From Oscillospiraceae bacterium (GTDB taxonomy: Bacteria > Bacillota > Clostridia > Oscillospirales > Oscillospiraceae): 37,213 nucleotides of DNA. Positions 16,092 through 23,662 of the stretch are shown here, piece by piece. Where the stretch lies: assembly GCA_022793095.1 (NCBI GenBank), contig JAAWCD010000128.1, positions 1-37,213 on the forward strand, given 5' to 3'. How positions within the stretch are numbered: the first letter of the stretch is position 1; every line of letters begins with the position of its first letter. The notes beneath the pieces are model-generated. The model ran no database searches and was not told the DNA's origin. It was given only the letters and a program-made list of their open reading frames with translations. A program made the translations under genes and the position numbers.

Positions 16092-16916
16092 ATGAATACC
16101 AACCTCACGAGGGAGGAGCGGATCCGCAATGTGGCCGCGGGCCAGATGGTGGAGGAGCTGAAGGGCCGCCACGCCTACCTGCACGGCGTGAACTACGGCC
16201 GCGAGGAGTATGGCGTTTTCTGGCTGCGCTCCCCCGATACCACATGGGGCCACGGCTGGGGCCGCCTCATTGGCTACGAGGAGATGTTTCCTGCCCACTG
16301 CGGCAAGGCCGCGGACGATATGTTCGGCTCGGCCCGGTTTGCCGGCTGGTTCGCAGGTGAACAGGACGGCCACGACCGCCGCAGCACCAACTGGGGTGCC
16401 AGCCACGTTCTGGCCTCTCCGGTCATTGAGGTGGCCGACGACGGACAGAGTGCCAGAAGCTGGTATCTCACCCCCGGGACCATGATGAACCGTTTTGGCG
16501 AGGACGGCAAAACCCGCTCCGGCTGGTGGCTGTGGGAGCGCTACGGCTCGGATTTTGTGTACAAGGACGGCAAGTGGTGGTGGGCCCACGAGCAGGTCTG
16601 CCCCGATATTGCCGGCGGTCTGGATGAGGAAAACTGGGCGCAGTCCATGTACCAGCGCTGCAAGAGCGGCGCGCCCCTCGGCCCTCCGAGGAGCGCACCG
16701 GACAACGACGGCGAAATAGAGGAGCACGGCCCCCCGCGCTCCGACAAGGCGGAGCGGCACAAGGAGTGGAGCATGTGGCAGACCGTGCAGCACACGGTGG
16801 ACCCGCCGGCGCCCTACGCCCACATGGACGACGACAACTCCTATTCCCCCGGCTACAATCGATTTGACGTGATCCTGCCCCAGAACCGCAGCTACGGCGG
16901 CGATGTGCTCGACTGA
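16092..16916 (+). CDS. NTF2/SnoaL-like protein, family C, copy C2
   Basis: 274 residues from the ATG at 16092 behind AAAGGAG. Family C features: EELKGRHAYLHG (21-32), REEYGVFWLRSPDTTWGHGW (37-56), SHVLASPVIEVADDGQSARS (104-123), WLWERYGSDFVYKDGKWWWA (146-165) with HEQVC at 166-170, and EENWAQ. A Pro/Gly/charged stretch (about 190-225) precedes the ending MDDDNSYSPGYNRFD. It closely matches C1, minus C1's Met/Gly insert. The strong Trp content (WWW) and the His-Glu-Gln-Val-Cys motif, conserved in C1 and C2 but altered in C3 (SQHVC) and C4 (HEHVV), may mark the pocket floor. Last gene of its operon; a large hairpin terminator follows. Confidence 0.82.
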   Translation: MNTNLTREERIRNVAAGQMVEELKGRHAYLHGVNYGREEYGVFWLRSPDTTWGHGWGRLIGYEEMFPAHCGKAADDMFGSARFAGWFAGEQDGHDRRSTNWGASHVLASPVIEVADDGQSARSWYLTPGTMMNRFGEDGKTRSGWWLWERYGSDFVYKDGKWWWAHEQVCPDIAGGLDEENWAQSMYQRCKSGAPLGPPRSAPDNDGEIEEHGPPRSDKAERHKEWSMWQTVQHTVDPPAPYAHMDDDNSYSPGYNRFDVILPQNRSYGGDVLD

Positions 16917-16939
16917 TGCCAGTTCAAGCGGCGCGGCCT

Positions 16940-17045
16940 GCCCGCCGGCAGAGGCTTTGCCTCGCCGGCGGGCTGTGGTTTTTCCCCGGCGAAGGTGAGC
17001 AAAAGCACCGGAAGGGCGTCCATGCCCCGCCGGTGCTTTTGCTTA
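16940..17045 (+). terminator. Double hairpin terminator of triad 2
   Basis: There are two hairpins in a row. GCCCGCCGGC...GCCGGCGGGC (16940-16973) is followed by AGCAAAAGCACCGG / CCGGTGCTTTTGCT (16998-17011 with 17030-17043, perfect 14 bp, with an inner GGGC/GCCC pair) ending in a T-rich run. Together they would end the A2-B2-C2 transcript. Confidence 0.75.
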
Positions 17046-17061
17046 TTTATGCGGCTCTTCC

Positions 17062-17092
17062 TTGTATCCCCGCCCTTCGGGCGGGGATACAA
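17062..17092. repeat. GC hairpin of the local family
   Basis: TTGTATCCCCGCCC-TTC-GGGCGGGGATACAA, perfect 14 bp. It lies in the convergent gap (16917-17434) between triads 2 and 3, which holds five separate inverted repeats and no gene. Confidence 0.85.
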
Positions 17093-17140
17093 ATTAAGGA
17101 CCGTGGATCCCTTTTGGTCAGCCTGTGGAAAGTGGACGGC

Positions 17141-17217
17141 TGTAGGGGCGACCTGTGGTCGCCCACCCGCTTCCCAATGGCCTCATGGACCACGGGCGAC
17201 CACAGGTCGCCCCTACA
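17141..17217. repeat. 24-bp perfect inverted repeat of the GTAGGGGCGACC type
   Basis: Arms 17141-17164 and 17194-17217 (TGTAGGGGCGACCTGTGGTC + GCCC) are exact complements around 29 bases. The sequence is unlike the CCCCGCC hairpin family. I have the impression that such GTAGGGGCG palindromes are dispersed in Oscillospiraceae genomes, but cannot check here. A related GC-rich dyad occurs at 10335-10358. Confidence 0.8.
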
Positions 17218-17282
17218 CATGAAAATCCGCATATATAGCGACAATTTCAGCGGAACAAAAGGGATAACCACTCTGATTTATT

Positions 17283-17365
17283 GGTGTTCCCCCGCCGAAG
17301 GCGGGGGAACACCTGAAAATGGCGGGATATGCGCGGTAGAAACCGATCTGATCAGCGGTCTCTAT
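17283..17365. repeat. GC hairpin with conserved 50-base flank (module 1)
   Basis: GGTGTTCCCCCGCC-GAA-GGCGGGGGAACACC (17283-17313) is followed by a flank ending GATCTGATCAGCGGT. The flank is also found beside the hairpins at 5438, 19845 and 26813, and the bases before it (AAAGGGATAACCAC) are shared with the 26813 copy. Confidence 0.75.
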
Positions 17366-17371
17366 GCGCTC

Positions 17372-17428
17372 ATACTAATCACTGACTAAGCAATTTAATT
17401 TGTCTCCCCGCCCGTAGGGCGGGGAGAC
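17372..17428. repeat. 57-bp repeat ending in GC hairpin (module 2, copy 1)
   Basis: ATACTAATCACTG...AATTTAATTT followed by GTCTCCCCGCCC-GTA-GGGCGGGGAGAC. It matches 26690-26746 at 53 of 57 positions. It ends seven bases from the C3 stop codon, so on the minus strand it also sits where a terminator for triad 3 would be. Confidence 0.85.
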
Positions 17429-17434
17429 TTAGTA

Positions 17435-18253
17435 TCAGGGATGGAAGGGATGCTCGGGGATGGGATACTCGATGCGGTACTCCCCGTCGGCAAAGGGCAC
17501 GCAGTAGGAGGTCTTTTCCCGGTCGAAGGTCCCGTAGGGGGCGGGCCAGGGGCAGGAATTCTGCGGCGGCTGCACCGGGGAGTAGGAGCCGAAGAACAGT
17601 TTCATGGGCGCGAAGGGCGCGCCGGGCAGGGAGCCGTCGTCGGCGGGCTCGGGGGCGGGACGGGGCTTGGGGGGCTGCGTCATGCGCTCGTAGGCCACAT
17701 GGGCCCAGTTGTCCTCGTCCATGGCCCCGCCGTAGTCGTTGCAAACGTGCTGGGACAGGATGAGCCACTGGCCGTCCTCCTTGACGAAGTCGTTCCCATA
17801 GCGCTCCCAGATCCAGATGCCCTCTTTCTCCTGCTGGGGGTTGAGCGTGGAAAAGATCACGCCGGGGGTGTACCAGCTGCCTCGGGCGGACATACCGTCG
17901 TCCGCGACCTCGATAATGGAGGAGCCCAGCATATGGACCGCGCACTCCATCAGCGTGCGGGGGTCCTTGCCCTCCACCTCGGGGTAGACGGCCAGCAACT
18001 TGCGGTAGAAGTAGTGGGCGTTCTGGGCCAGGCCGCCGGCCCAGCCCTTGTACACGTCGCCGCGGCTGTTCATGCCGCCGAAGTTGTGCGCCCAGAAGAG
18101 GTCGTCGCGCTCTCTGGCCCACATGGTATCCAGCTCCTCCTCGGTCCAGCCGGCGGCGTGCATGATGGCGTGCTTGGCCTGCTGGTTTTCCACCTCGATG
18201 CAGGCTTCGGCGACGTCGATCATGTGGCTCAGCGTCATATCCTTTTTATTCAC
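17435..18253 (-). CDS. NTF2/SnoaL-like protein, family C, copy C3
   Basis: 272 residues with a GTG start at 18253, eight bases from GAGGAGG. It keeps the family C frame: ENQQAKHAIMHAAGW..EEELDTMW, FWAHNFGGM (in place of WGHGWG), SSIIEVADDGMSARG, WIWERYGNDFVKEDGQW and QHVCNDYGGAMDEDNWAH. The HEQVC motif of C1/C2 has become SQHVC, and the C-terminal extension is different (PVQPPQNSCPWPAPYGTFDREKTSYC), so it is clearly diverged. It starts 15 bases after B3 ends and closes the third triad. A long open frame on the opposite strand here is a GC-rich shadow. Confidence 0.8.
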   Translation of the reverse strand: MNKKDMTLSHMIDVAEACIEVENQQAKHAIMHAAGWTEEELDTMWARERDDLFWAHNFGGMNSRGDVYKGWAGGLAQNAHYFYRKLLAVYPEVEGKDPRTLMECAVHMLGSSIIEVADDGMSARGSWYTPGVIFSTLNPQQEKEGIWIWERYGNDFVKEDGQWLILSQHVCNDYGGAMDEDNWAHVAYERMTQPPKPRPAPEPADDGSLPGAPFAPMKLFFGSYSPVQPPQNSCPWPAPYGTFDREKTSYCVPFADGEYRIEYPIPEHPFHP

Positions 18254-18268
18254 GGCTCATGCCTCCTC

Positions 18269-18940
18269 TCATGCCTGATACTTGGGGTTGCCCTCGGGCC
18301 CGCAGCCCTTCTTAGGGTCGTAGCTCTCGTAGGGCTCGGGGATCGCGGGGTAGGGGTAGTAGTTGTACCGGGTGATATACGCCTGCATGGGCAGCGTAGG
18401 CCGGCCGAACTCCACGGCCACGGGGTTTTCCCCGTCGGGCAGGTCCACCGGCTGCGCGGCGTAGCCCACGCCCGCCTCGGTCTGGAGGTCGGTGCCGATG
18501 AAATAGTGCCAGATCTTCCACCCATCCTCCTCCTTCACAAGGTCCGCGTTGCCCTTTTCGCACACCCACAGGGCGGTGAGCGTTCCGTTTACCATGCGCG
18601 TCTCGTAAGAGGCGTTGTACCACTGGGCCTGGATGGTCTGGCCGTCCTCGGCCTCCTCCACCCGGATGGTGGCGATGGGGTGGCAGTTCATGGTCCCCCT
18701 TGCGCCGAAGGGGTTGGCGTCCACATAGTAGCGCCTGATTTCGTCCATGCCGATGTAGTAGCCCCAGTTCTTGCCGTAGGAGGCCGTCTCGCGGTGCTCC
18801 GGCTGCCGGACCCACAGGCGGTCCAGGGCCTCCTGCCGCTGGTTGGCCGCCATGTAATACATATTGCGGCAGAGCACAGCCTTGGCCGCCTCTTTATCCC
18901 AGACGCGCTGGATGCGCTCGGTTTCGGTAAATTGTTTCAT
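18269..18940 (-). CDS. NTF2/SnoaL-like protein, family B, copy B3 (short form)
   Basis: 223 residues, the shortest family B copy. It retains RVWDKEAAKAVL, QEALDRLWVRQPEHRETASY, GYYIGMDEIRRYYV, a central strand IATIRVEEAEDGQTIQAQW, and EEDGWKIWHYFIGTD. The about 30 residues that carry HxCTTPL in B1/B2 are shortened and the motif is missing, so the active-site region differs. The C-terminus (PYPAIPEPYESYDPKKGCGP) aligns with the Tyr/Pro tails of the other copies. It lies between A3 (gap 102 bases) and C3 (gap 15). Fold assignment is good; activity may differ from B1/B2. Confidence 0.8.
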   Translation of the reverse strand: MKQFTETERIQRVWDKEAAKAVLCRNMYYMAANQRQEALDRLWVRQPEHRETASYGKNWGYYIGMDEIRRYYVDANPFGARGTMNCHPIATIRVEEAEDGQTIQAQWYNASYETRMVNGTLTALWVCEKGNADLVKEEDGWKIWHYFIGTDLQTEAGVGYAAQPVDLPDGENPVAVEFGRPTLPMQAYITRYNYYPYPAIPEPYESYDPKKGCGPEGNPKYQA

Positions 18941-19042
18941 GTCGTTCCCCCATTCTGGCCGTGCCGCGGCTGTGCCGCGCGGCCGTATTCCATTTGATCG
19001 GTCGTTGAGGCCCGCTCCCCACGGCGCGGGCGGAGCCCCGGC

Positions 19043-19777
19043 TCATTCCATGCCGTAGCTGAAGGTCTCGGAGAAGGTATCGTACGCCTCGGGCATCCTG
19101 GGCGGCGCGGTGTATTCCCGCTGGGGCGTGTATACCTCGTATAGCTTCGCGGGCACGGTGGGAGCGGGCAGGGCCATATCCCCAAAGCCCTCAAAGCCGT
19201 CCAGCCTGGGGAAGGGATTTTCCGCGGTCCAGCTGGCGGCTACGGGGGACGCCAGCTCCACAAGCTCCTGGAGGTGCCAGATCTTCCATGCGCCGTCCTC
19301 CAGCACAAAGTCAGCCGCCATGTAGCCCCAATGCCAGGTGGAGAGCGGGCCGTATTCCGTGACGGAGTTGTCCGCGCCCATCACCTGCCAGAGGCCCTTG
19401 GCGGTCTGTCCGTCCGCGGCCACCTCCACCAGCGGCGTGGTCAGCGGCCGGGGGTAGTGCTCGCCGGCGCCGAACAGCTCCGCCGCGGTCCTGCCCTCCA
19501 GCTGCTTGGGAAACACCGCCTTCAAAAGCTCCGCCTTCTTCTTCAGATTGGCGGAAAACGCCTGATAGTAGCCGGAAATTGCCTCCAGACCGACGTACCA
19601 GCCGTCGTTTGTGCCCAGGGTGGGGTCCTTGGCCGTCCTGGACCAGTAGTTTTCCACCAGGTCCGCCTGCTTGCAGATCATCGTCAACAGAGCGTATTTG
19701 CCCATCACATTCTGGATCTCCCGCTGGTCGATAAATCGCTCGGCCAGCTGCTGGGCTGTGTATCTGGTATGCGCCAT
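19043..19777 (-). CDS. NTF2/SnoaL-like protein, family A, copy A3
   Basis: 244 residues. Family A landmarks: IDQREIQNVMGKYALL, VENYWSRTAKDPTLGTNDGW, YVGLEAISGYYQAFS, PLVEVAADGQTAKGLWQVMG, AADFVLEDGAWKIWHLQE, and the ending YDTFSETFSYGME. Compared with A1/A2 the YWSRREDV motif has changed to YWSRTAKDP and the WHMQ end to WHLQE. It is first in the third triad, with a promoter on the minus strand near 20017-20046 and a GC hairpin (19845-19874) in its about 230-base leader. The start is supported by GAAGGAGAC upstream. Confidence 0.82.
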   Translation of the reverse strand: MAHTRYTAQQLAERFIDQREIQNVMGKYALLTMICKQADLVENYWSRTAKDPTLGTNDGWYVGLEAISGYYQAFSANLKKKAELLKAVFPKQLEGRTAAELFGAGEHYPRPLTTPLVEVAADGQTAKGLWQVMGADNSVTEYGPLSTWHWGYMAADFVLEDGAWKIWHLQELVELASPVAASWTAENPFPRLDGFEGFGDMALPAPTVPAKLYEVYTPQREYTAPPRMPEAYDTFSETFSYGME

Positions 19778-19844
19778 GTTCAGTCTCCTTCCTGTCCTGC
19801 ACGTAAAAATCCCCGCGGCGCGGCAATGTCATGAGGTTTTATTC

Positions 19845-19874
19845 GTGTTTCCCCCGCCAGCGCGGGGGAAACAC
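19845..19874. repeat. GC hairpin with conserved flank, in the A3 leader
   Basis: GTGTTTCCCCCGC-CAGC-GCGGGGGAAACAC, perfect 13 bp, with the GATCAGCGGTTCCT flank at 19913-19926. Orientation relative to the downstream A gene is the same as at A1. Confidence 0.85.
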
Positions 19875-20016
19875 CTGAAGATTAAGCCTCCCGCAAAAGG
19901 AGACGCGATTTGATCAGCGGTTCCTTAAGCGTTCGGACGGGCCCTGCAAAAGGCCCCTCCACCAGGCTTATCTGAATGACACTGCGCAGCGCGGGCTGTC
20001 TTTTCTTGACAGGACG

Positions 20017-20046
20017 AGTATACCCCGGTCAGTCCCGCCGTGTAAA
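20017..20046 (-). promoter_or_regulatory. Promoter of triad 3 (minus strand)
   Basis: On the minus strand, TTTACA (20041-20046), 18-base spacer, TATACT (20017-20022). Just upstream (20047-20069) is ATAACA...AATATTTTAC, a stretched form of the box at the two promoters below, with AATATT repeated on both sides of CCAAAGC. Confidence 0.55.
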
Positions 20047-20178
20047 ATATTGCTTTGGAATATTGTTATGTTTGAAATGTAATCGAACCAAAAAAAGAGC
20101 CCGGTTTCTGCCTTTTCTGACATTGACAGATATAAATTCAGGAAAAACAGCCCGGTATTCCATTTGGAACATGGCCTG

Positions 20179-20222
20179 ATAACAAAAGTCTATTTTACTA
20201 GCCGGCCCCAAACCTGTATACT
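20179..20222 (+). promoter_or_regulatory. Promoter with the ATAACAAAAGTC box (copy 1)
   Basis: ATAACAAAAGTC (20179-20190), then ATTTTACT; -35 TTTACT (20194-20199), 17 bases, -10 TATACT (20217-20222). The same 12-base box, with the same spacing to the -35, stands before the second solute-binding protein gene at 28253. It points rightwards, into the IS110 remnant; before that insertion it probably drove the genes at 21913-26663. Confidence 0.65.
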
Positions 20223-20226
20223 GAAA

Positions 20227-20305
20227 GAGCCGCTGAGGCGATCACCGCATACAGCCCAGGCTTTTCAGGCCCGCCCCGGCGGAGGGGCGAACAGGCCAGC
20301 GGCTC
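20227..20305 (+). ncRNA. Possible structured leader or small RNA
   Basis: Beginning at the predicted transcription start, GAGCCGCTG (20227-20235) pairs with CAGCGGCTC (20297-20305), and inside it CGCCCC (20272-20277) pairs with GGGGCG (20284-20289). An A-run follows. I do not recognise a known riboswitch or RNA class. It lies in the otherwise gene-free stretch 19778-20511, of which 20310-20511 holds only the presumed end of the IS110 element. Confidence 0.35.
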
Positions 20306-20511
20306 CAAAAAAGCGGGCGGACACGGCCTTCTCAACGTCGGGTCCGGCCAAACCAAGTCCAGTGGTATGAAGTCAAGAGGAAATTAAAGAAAAAATCAGA
20401 GAAAAATAAGTAGAAAGGGCGTGTTATAGGGAAAAAAGGCAACACCAACCTAAGCCCTATCCCTGGAAATTTTTGAAACAGGGCCATATCGTCAGAGCGG
20501 TGAGCGTCAGC

Positions 20512-21580
20512 TCAGCCCTCCGGCGGCTTATACAGGCGGTTGTCCTTCAGCAGCCGAAAGACAAGCCGAACCAGTTTTCTGGCAGTTAAGGCGAGTGCAC
20601 GTTTATGCTGGTGCTTGTTAACCTCTTTGTATTTGAGGTCATAGTAGCGCCGGAACACGGTTGATATCACCGATCTCGGCAATGATACCGGCGGAATAGA
20701 CCTTGCCGATGCCAGGGACAGAAGTAAGGGTATTAGGGATGATTTCAAATTGCTGCGCAATGGCCTTGTCCAGCACCTTGATTTGCTTTTCCAAGGCGCG
20801 CATGGCGGCGATTGAAACGGCCATTGCCTGATTTACGGAGTTGTTCACAGTAATGGGCAGACGGTAAGAGTTTCTGGCAGCGCTCTGGATGGCCTTGGCT
20901 TTGCCCGCTGGATCAGCGAAGTTGCGGCCTTTCTCATCAATGAATGCCGTCAGCTCATCCAGGTCGGTATAGGCCAGTTCATCCACGGTTTCAAAGCGTT
21001 CCATAAGTGCGATTGTGGTAGCGCTGGTGTTGATAATGTCCTTATCCTGTGCCAGACCGGAGCATTTTAGAAACAAATAATTAGCAAATCGCTGTTTTTC
21101 TCGGGTTAAATCTTGAACAGCGTAGAATCTGGCTCTGGTCAGCGTCTGAAGGGCTTTATAGCGGTAGTCGTCCATGTAGACCTCCTTGGTGATGCGTCCA
21201 AACCTGAGTTTGTCGGCGATCACAAAAGCGTCCACGTCATCGTTCTTGGGCAGTTCTGGGTAGGATTCCTTGAACTTGTTTACCTGCTTGGGGTTGAGCA
21301 CATGGATCTTCCTGGGGTACTGGCCCAGGTTCCCGTCCTCGCGGAGGGCGTAGACCAGGCTGTCCCCGTAAATGGACGTGGCCTCCATGCCAATCACCGC
21401 GCCTTCCAACCCCTGGGATTGAATCGCCGACACGATCCTATCGGCTAACAGTTTAGCACCGCCCAGGTTGTTTTGCATCCGGAAACTGCTGTGCTTATCT
21501 CCATTTGGTTTCATCAGGTAGACTGCGTTGCTTTGGCTCCCCACGTCAATGCCAACGAATAATGGATTCACGATTTTCAC
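20512..21580 (-). pseudogene. IS110-family transposase, internal deletion and frameshift
   Basis: The main frame (20639-21580) gives 313 residues: the DEDD nuclease domain (GIDVGS with Asp 12; GMEATSIYGD with Glu 66; NDDVDAFVIAD with Asps 114-123), a helical middle, then the start of the second transposase domain (VPGIGKVYSAGIIAEIGDINR), where it stops early. The family's last part (YYDLKYKEVNKHQHKRALAL...) is present but in another frame (about 20512-20660). By comparison with what I remember of intact relatives, about 50-60 codons between GDINR and YYDLKYKE are missing, including the Ser-Gly-Asn-Arg segment with the catalytic serine. So the enzyme is inactive. The start is GTG, at 21580 or three codons further in at 21571, after GGGGAGG. 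Confidence 0.88.
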
Positions 21581-21599
21581 CTCCCCTGTGTTGGAATTT

Positions 21600-21830
21600 C
21601 AGGCCAGCAGGCTTTGAGATACCCATGATATCCGGAGCATCAGCAACCTCGCGTATCAGAATCATTCCGGGACGGGCCAATGCGATAAGCCCTCACTGCT
21701 AAAAGGGCGACCGCGCTCCCGGCAAACGGCCAGTGAGTTGGCAGCTAACTTCCGGCTCAGGGGAACGGACTTGTTGAGTAGCAACCTTCCGGTTCTACGG
21801 GAGGACAGAGAACTTATCCCTGCTGTCCTA
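21600..21830 (-). ncRNA. Probable IS110 bridge-RNA region
   Basis: IS110 elements of the type with a long leader encode a guide (bridge) RNA between the element end and the transposase start; this is established for the family. Here the 332 bases between the transposase and the next gene have no coding sequence. On the minus strand they carry a TACAAT box (21836-21841) followed at once by a hairpin GGACAG...CTGTCC (21803-21828), then several paired, loop-rich segments. Exact ends and the two recognition loops were not determined. Confidence 0.5.
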
Positions 21831-21912
21831 CAGCTATTGTATCACGGGCATCTCTAAACCTGCTGATACCTGAAATCTTTTATCCTAAAACTTATTATAC
21901 GAGGAGGAATTT

Positions 21913-22548
21913 ATGATGGGTGAAGAAAAGCGCTGTATCATCGACCTTCACGAGATGGGGGACCGGTACGGCCTGGAGATGACCGATATCGTGAAGGACG
22001 GCAAAGTCATCATGCGCGACCACGTATGGACGCAGGAGGCCCTGCAAAAGGCCGTGGCCGAGTGCAGGGAGCGCGCGCAGGGCGCGGATATCGTTGAGCT
22101 GCGGGGCCACACCCCCAACTGGGCGCTGTCCGCGATGGCCTACGCCGTACTGCCCGCCGTGTGTTTCTTCAAGATCGGCCCCGGCGGCATCTACGAGCTG
22201 ACCAGCACCCCCTTCCCCATCGACGCGGCCAAGCCCACCTGCGGGATGTTCTTCGAGGTGGACGAGCAGGGCGAGCGCGTCTACGTCAAGGCCATGACCG
22301 ACAACCCCCACGCCGACGCCCACGGGTTCGACCTGACCAAGTTTAACCAGATCATCATGCCCCCCATTCCCGCGGGCAGGGACGTGTTCCTCAGCGGCGA
22401 GACGGTGAATCCCGTGGCGGTCTCCATGGTGCTGACCTACGCCGATATCTCCCGCTCCGTCTACATCCGGTTCCACGAGGAGCCGAACTATTACTGCGCG
22501 GTGACCAACGGCGCCGCCGCCATCGGAGACGCGGTCCCGGCAAAATAA
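21913..22548 (+). CDS. Duplicated Csx3-like protein, unknown role
   Basis: 211 residues, GAGGAGG before ATG 21913 (or 21916). It appears to be two copies of one alpha/beta unit. The first half has ADIVELRGHTPNWALSAMAY (about 57-76) and an FFKIGPGGIYEL strand. The second half has GRDVFLSGETVNPVAVSMVL (about 155-174), then IRFHEEPNYYCAVT. The G-R/H-x-P-x-W...Y pattern recalls Csx3/Crn3, proteins known to act on cyclic tetra-adenylate in type III CRISPR systems. No CRISPR gene or array lies in this window, so the similarity may be only of fold. It is placed directly before the second importer, on the same strand. The ending (AAAIGDAVPAK) has no motif. Identification is tentative and based on memory of the family pattern. 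Confidence 0.5.
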   Translation: MMGEEKRCIIDLHEMGDRYGLEMTDIVKDGKVIMRDHVWTQEALQKAVAECRERAQGADIVELRGHTPNWALSAMAYAVLPAVCFFKIGPGGIYELTSTPFPIDAAKPTCGMFFEVDEQGERVYVKAMTDNPHADAHGFDLTKFNQIIMPPIPAGRDVFLSGETVNPVAVSMVLTYADISRSVYIRFHEEPNYYCAVTNGAAAIGDAVPAK

Positions 22549-22584
22549 TCTGATACAAATTTTCCATTAAAAACAGTAATTTTT

Positions 22585-22619
22585 CTGTATTTCCCCGCCC
22601 GGAAGGCGGGGAAATACAG
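22585..22619. repeat. GC hairpin between the Csx3-like gene and importer 2
   Basis: CTGTATTTCCCCGCC-CGGAA-GGCGGGGAAATACAG, perfect 15 bp. It sits in the 100-base gap between the two genes and may be a terminator or attenuator. Confidence 0.85.
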
Positions 22620-22648
22620 GCATACTTTGACAGAAAGAGGGGCGGAGC

Positions 22649-23662
22649 ATGGAACAGGACGTCATCCTTGAAGTCAAGGACCTTAAAACCTACTTTTACA
22701 ACCACGGTCGGGAGCTGCGCGCAGTAGATGGCCTGTCCTACCAGGTACACCGGGGGGAGTGCGTGGCCATCATCGGGGAATCCGGTTCGGGAAAGACCGT
22801 CAGCGCCCTGTCCATCCTGCGGCTGATCTCCTATCCACCGGGGCTGGTTATGGGCGGACAGGTGCTGTTCAAGGGACGGGATCTGCTGAAGATGAACGAT
22901 GAGGAGTACCGTAGAATCCGCGGCAAGGAGATCAGCATGATTTTTCAGGAGCCCTCCGCCGCCCTCAACCCGGTGGCAACCATTGGGGACCAGATTGTGG
23001 AAAACATCCTGCTCCACAGCAACGTGAAACGGGAGGAGGCCAGGCAGCGCGCTGTGGAGCTGCTGGCCGAGGTAGGCATCCCTAACGCCCAGGAGCGGGT
23101 GAAACAGTACCCCTTCGAGTTTTCCGGCGGGATGCAGCAGCGGGCCATGATCGCGATGGCCATGAGCTGCGGCCCGGATGTGCTCATCGCCGACGAGCCT
23201 ACCACCGCCCTGGATGTGACCGTCCAGGCCCAGGTGCTGGAGCAGCTCAACAGGCTGCGCCAGTCCCGAAATATGGCGCTGCTGATCATCACCCACAACC
23301 TGGGCGTGGTGGCCCGGTACGCCGACTCGGTAAAGATCATGTACGGCGGCAAGATCGTGGAGGACGGCAGTGTGGAGGACGTGTTCCTCCGCCCCGCCCA
23401 CCCCTACACACTGGGCCTGATCCGGGCGGTGCCCCGGCTGGATCTGCCCCGGACCCACGGCCTGCACACTATTGAAGGGGAGCCGCCGGATATGTCCAAA
23501 ATTGGACCGAACTGCTGCGCGTTCCATCTGCGGTGCGCCTATGCCGACGAACAGTGCCAGAACTGCCGGCCGCCCCTGGAGCAGGTGGGAGACGACCATT
23601 TCTGCGCCTGCCACCACAGGGACTTGCTGGATGAAGAACGCAAGGAGGTGCTGATGGAGTGA
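22649..23662 (+). CDS. Dpp/Opp-type ABC importer ATPase, DppD-like (importer 2)
   Basis: 337 residues, one nucleotide-binding domain: Walker A GESGSGKT (about 42-49), Q-loop MIFQEPSAALNP, signature FSGGMQQR, Walker [13 protein letters not shown], switch ITHN (Asn in place of the usual Asp after His). A C-terminal OppD/F region has CCAFHLRCAYADEQC and CACHH cysteines. The ribosome site is AGAGGGGCGGAG. It overlaps the DppF-like gene by four bases (GTGA). Together these two separate ATPases replace the single fused protein used by importer 1. Confidence 0.93.
   Translation: MEQDVILEVKDLKTYFYNHGRELRAVDGLSYQVHRGECVAIIGESGSGKTVSALSILRLISYPPGLVMGGQVLFKGRDLLKMNDEEYRRIRGKEISMIFQEPSAALNPVATIGDQIVENILLHSNVKREEARQRAVELLAEVGIPNAQERVKQYPFEFSGGMQQRAMIAMAMSCGPDVLIADEPTTALDVTVQAQVLEQLNRLRQSRNMALLIITHNLGVVARYADSVKIMYGGKIVEDGSVEDVFLRPAHPYTLGLIRAVPRLDLPRTHGLHTIEGEPPDMSKIGPNCCAFHLRCAYADEQCQNCRPPLEQVGDDHFCACHHRDLLDEERKEVLME

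Noticed and set aside
17441..18997. Long plus-strand open frame opposite C3 and B3
   Set aside because: It lies wholly antisense to two genes with clear family motifs and ribosome sites. Its translation is Gly/Val/His-rich, as expected from the complementary strand of GC-rich genes.
21893..21898. TATTAT box as promoter of the Csx3-like gene
   Set aside because: It lies only three bases before the ribosome site, so a transcript from it would lack that site; the -35 match is weak.
22391..23617. Long minus-strand open frame opposite the DppD-like gene
   Set aside because: Antisense to an unmistakable ATPase with Walker and signature motifs.
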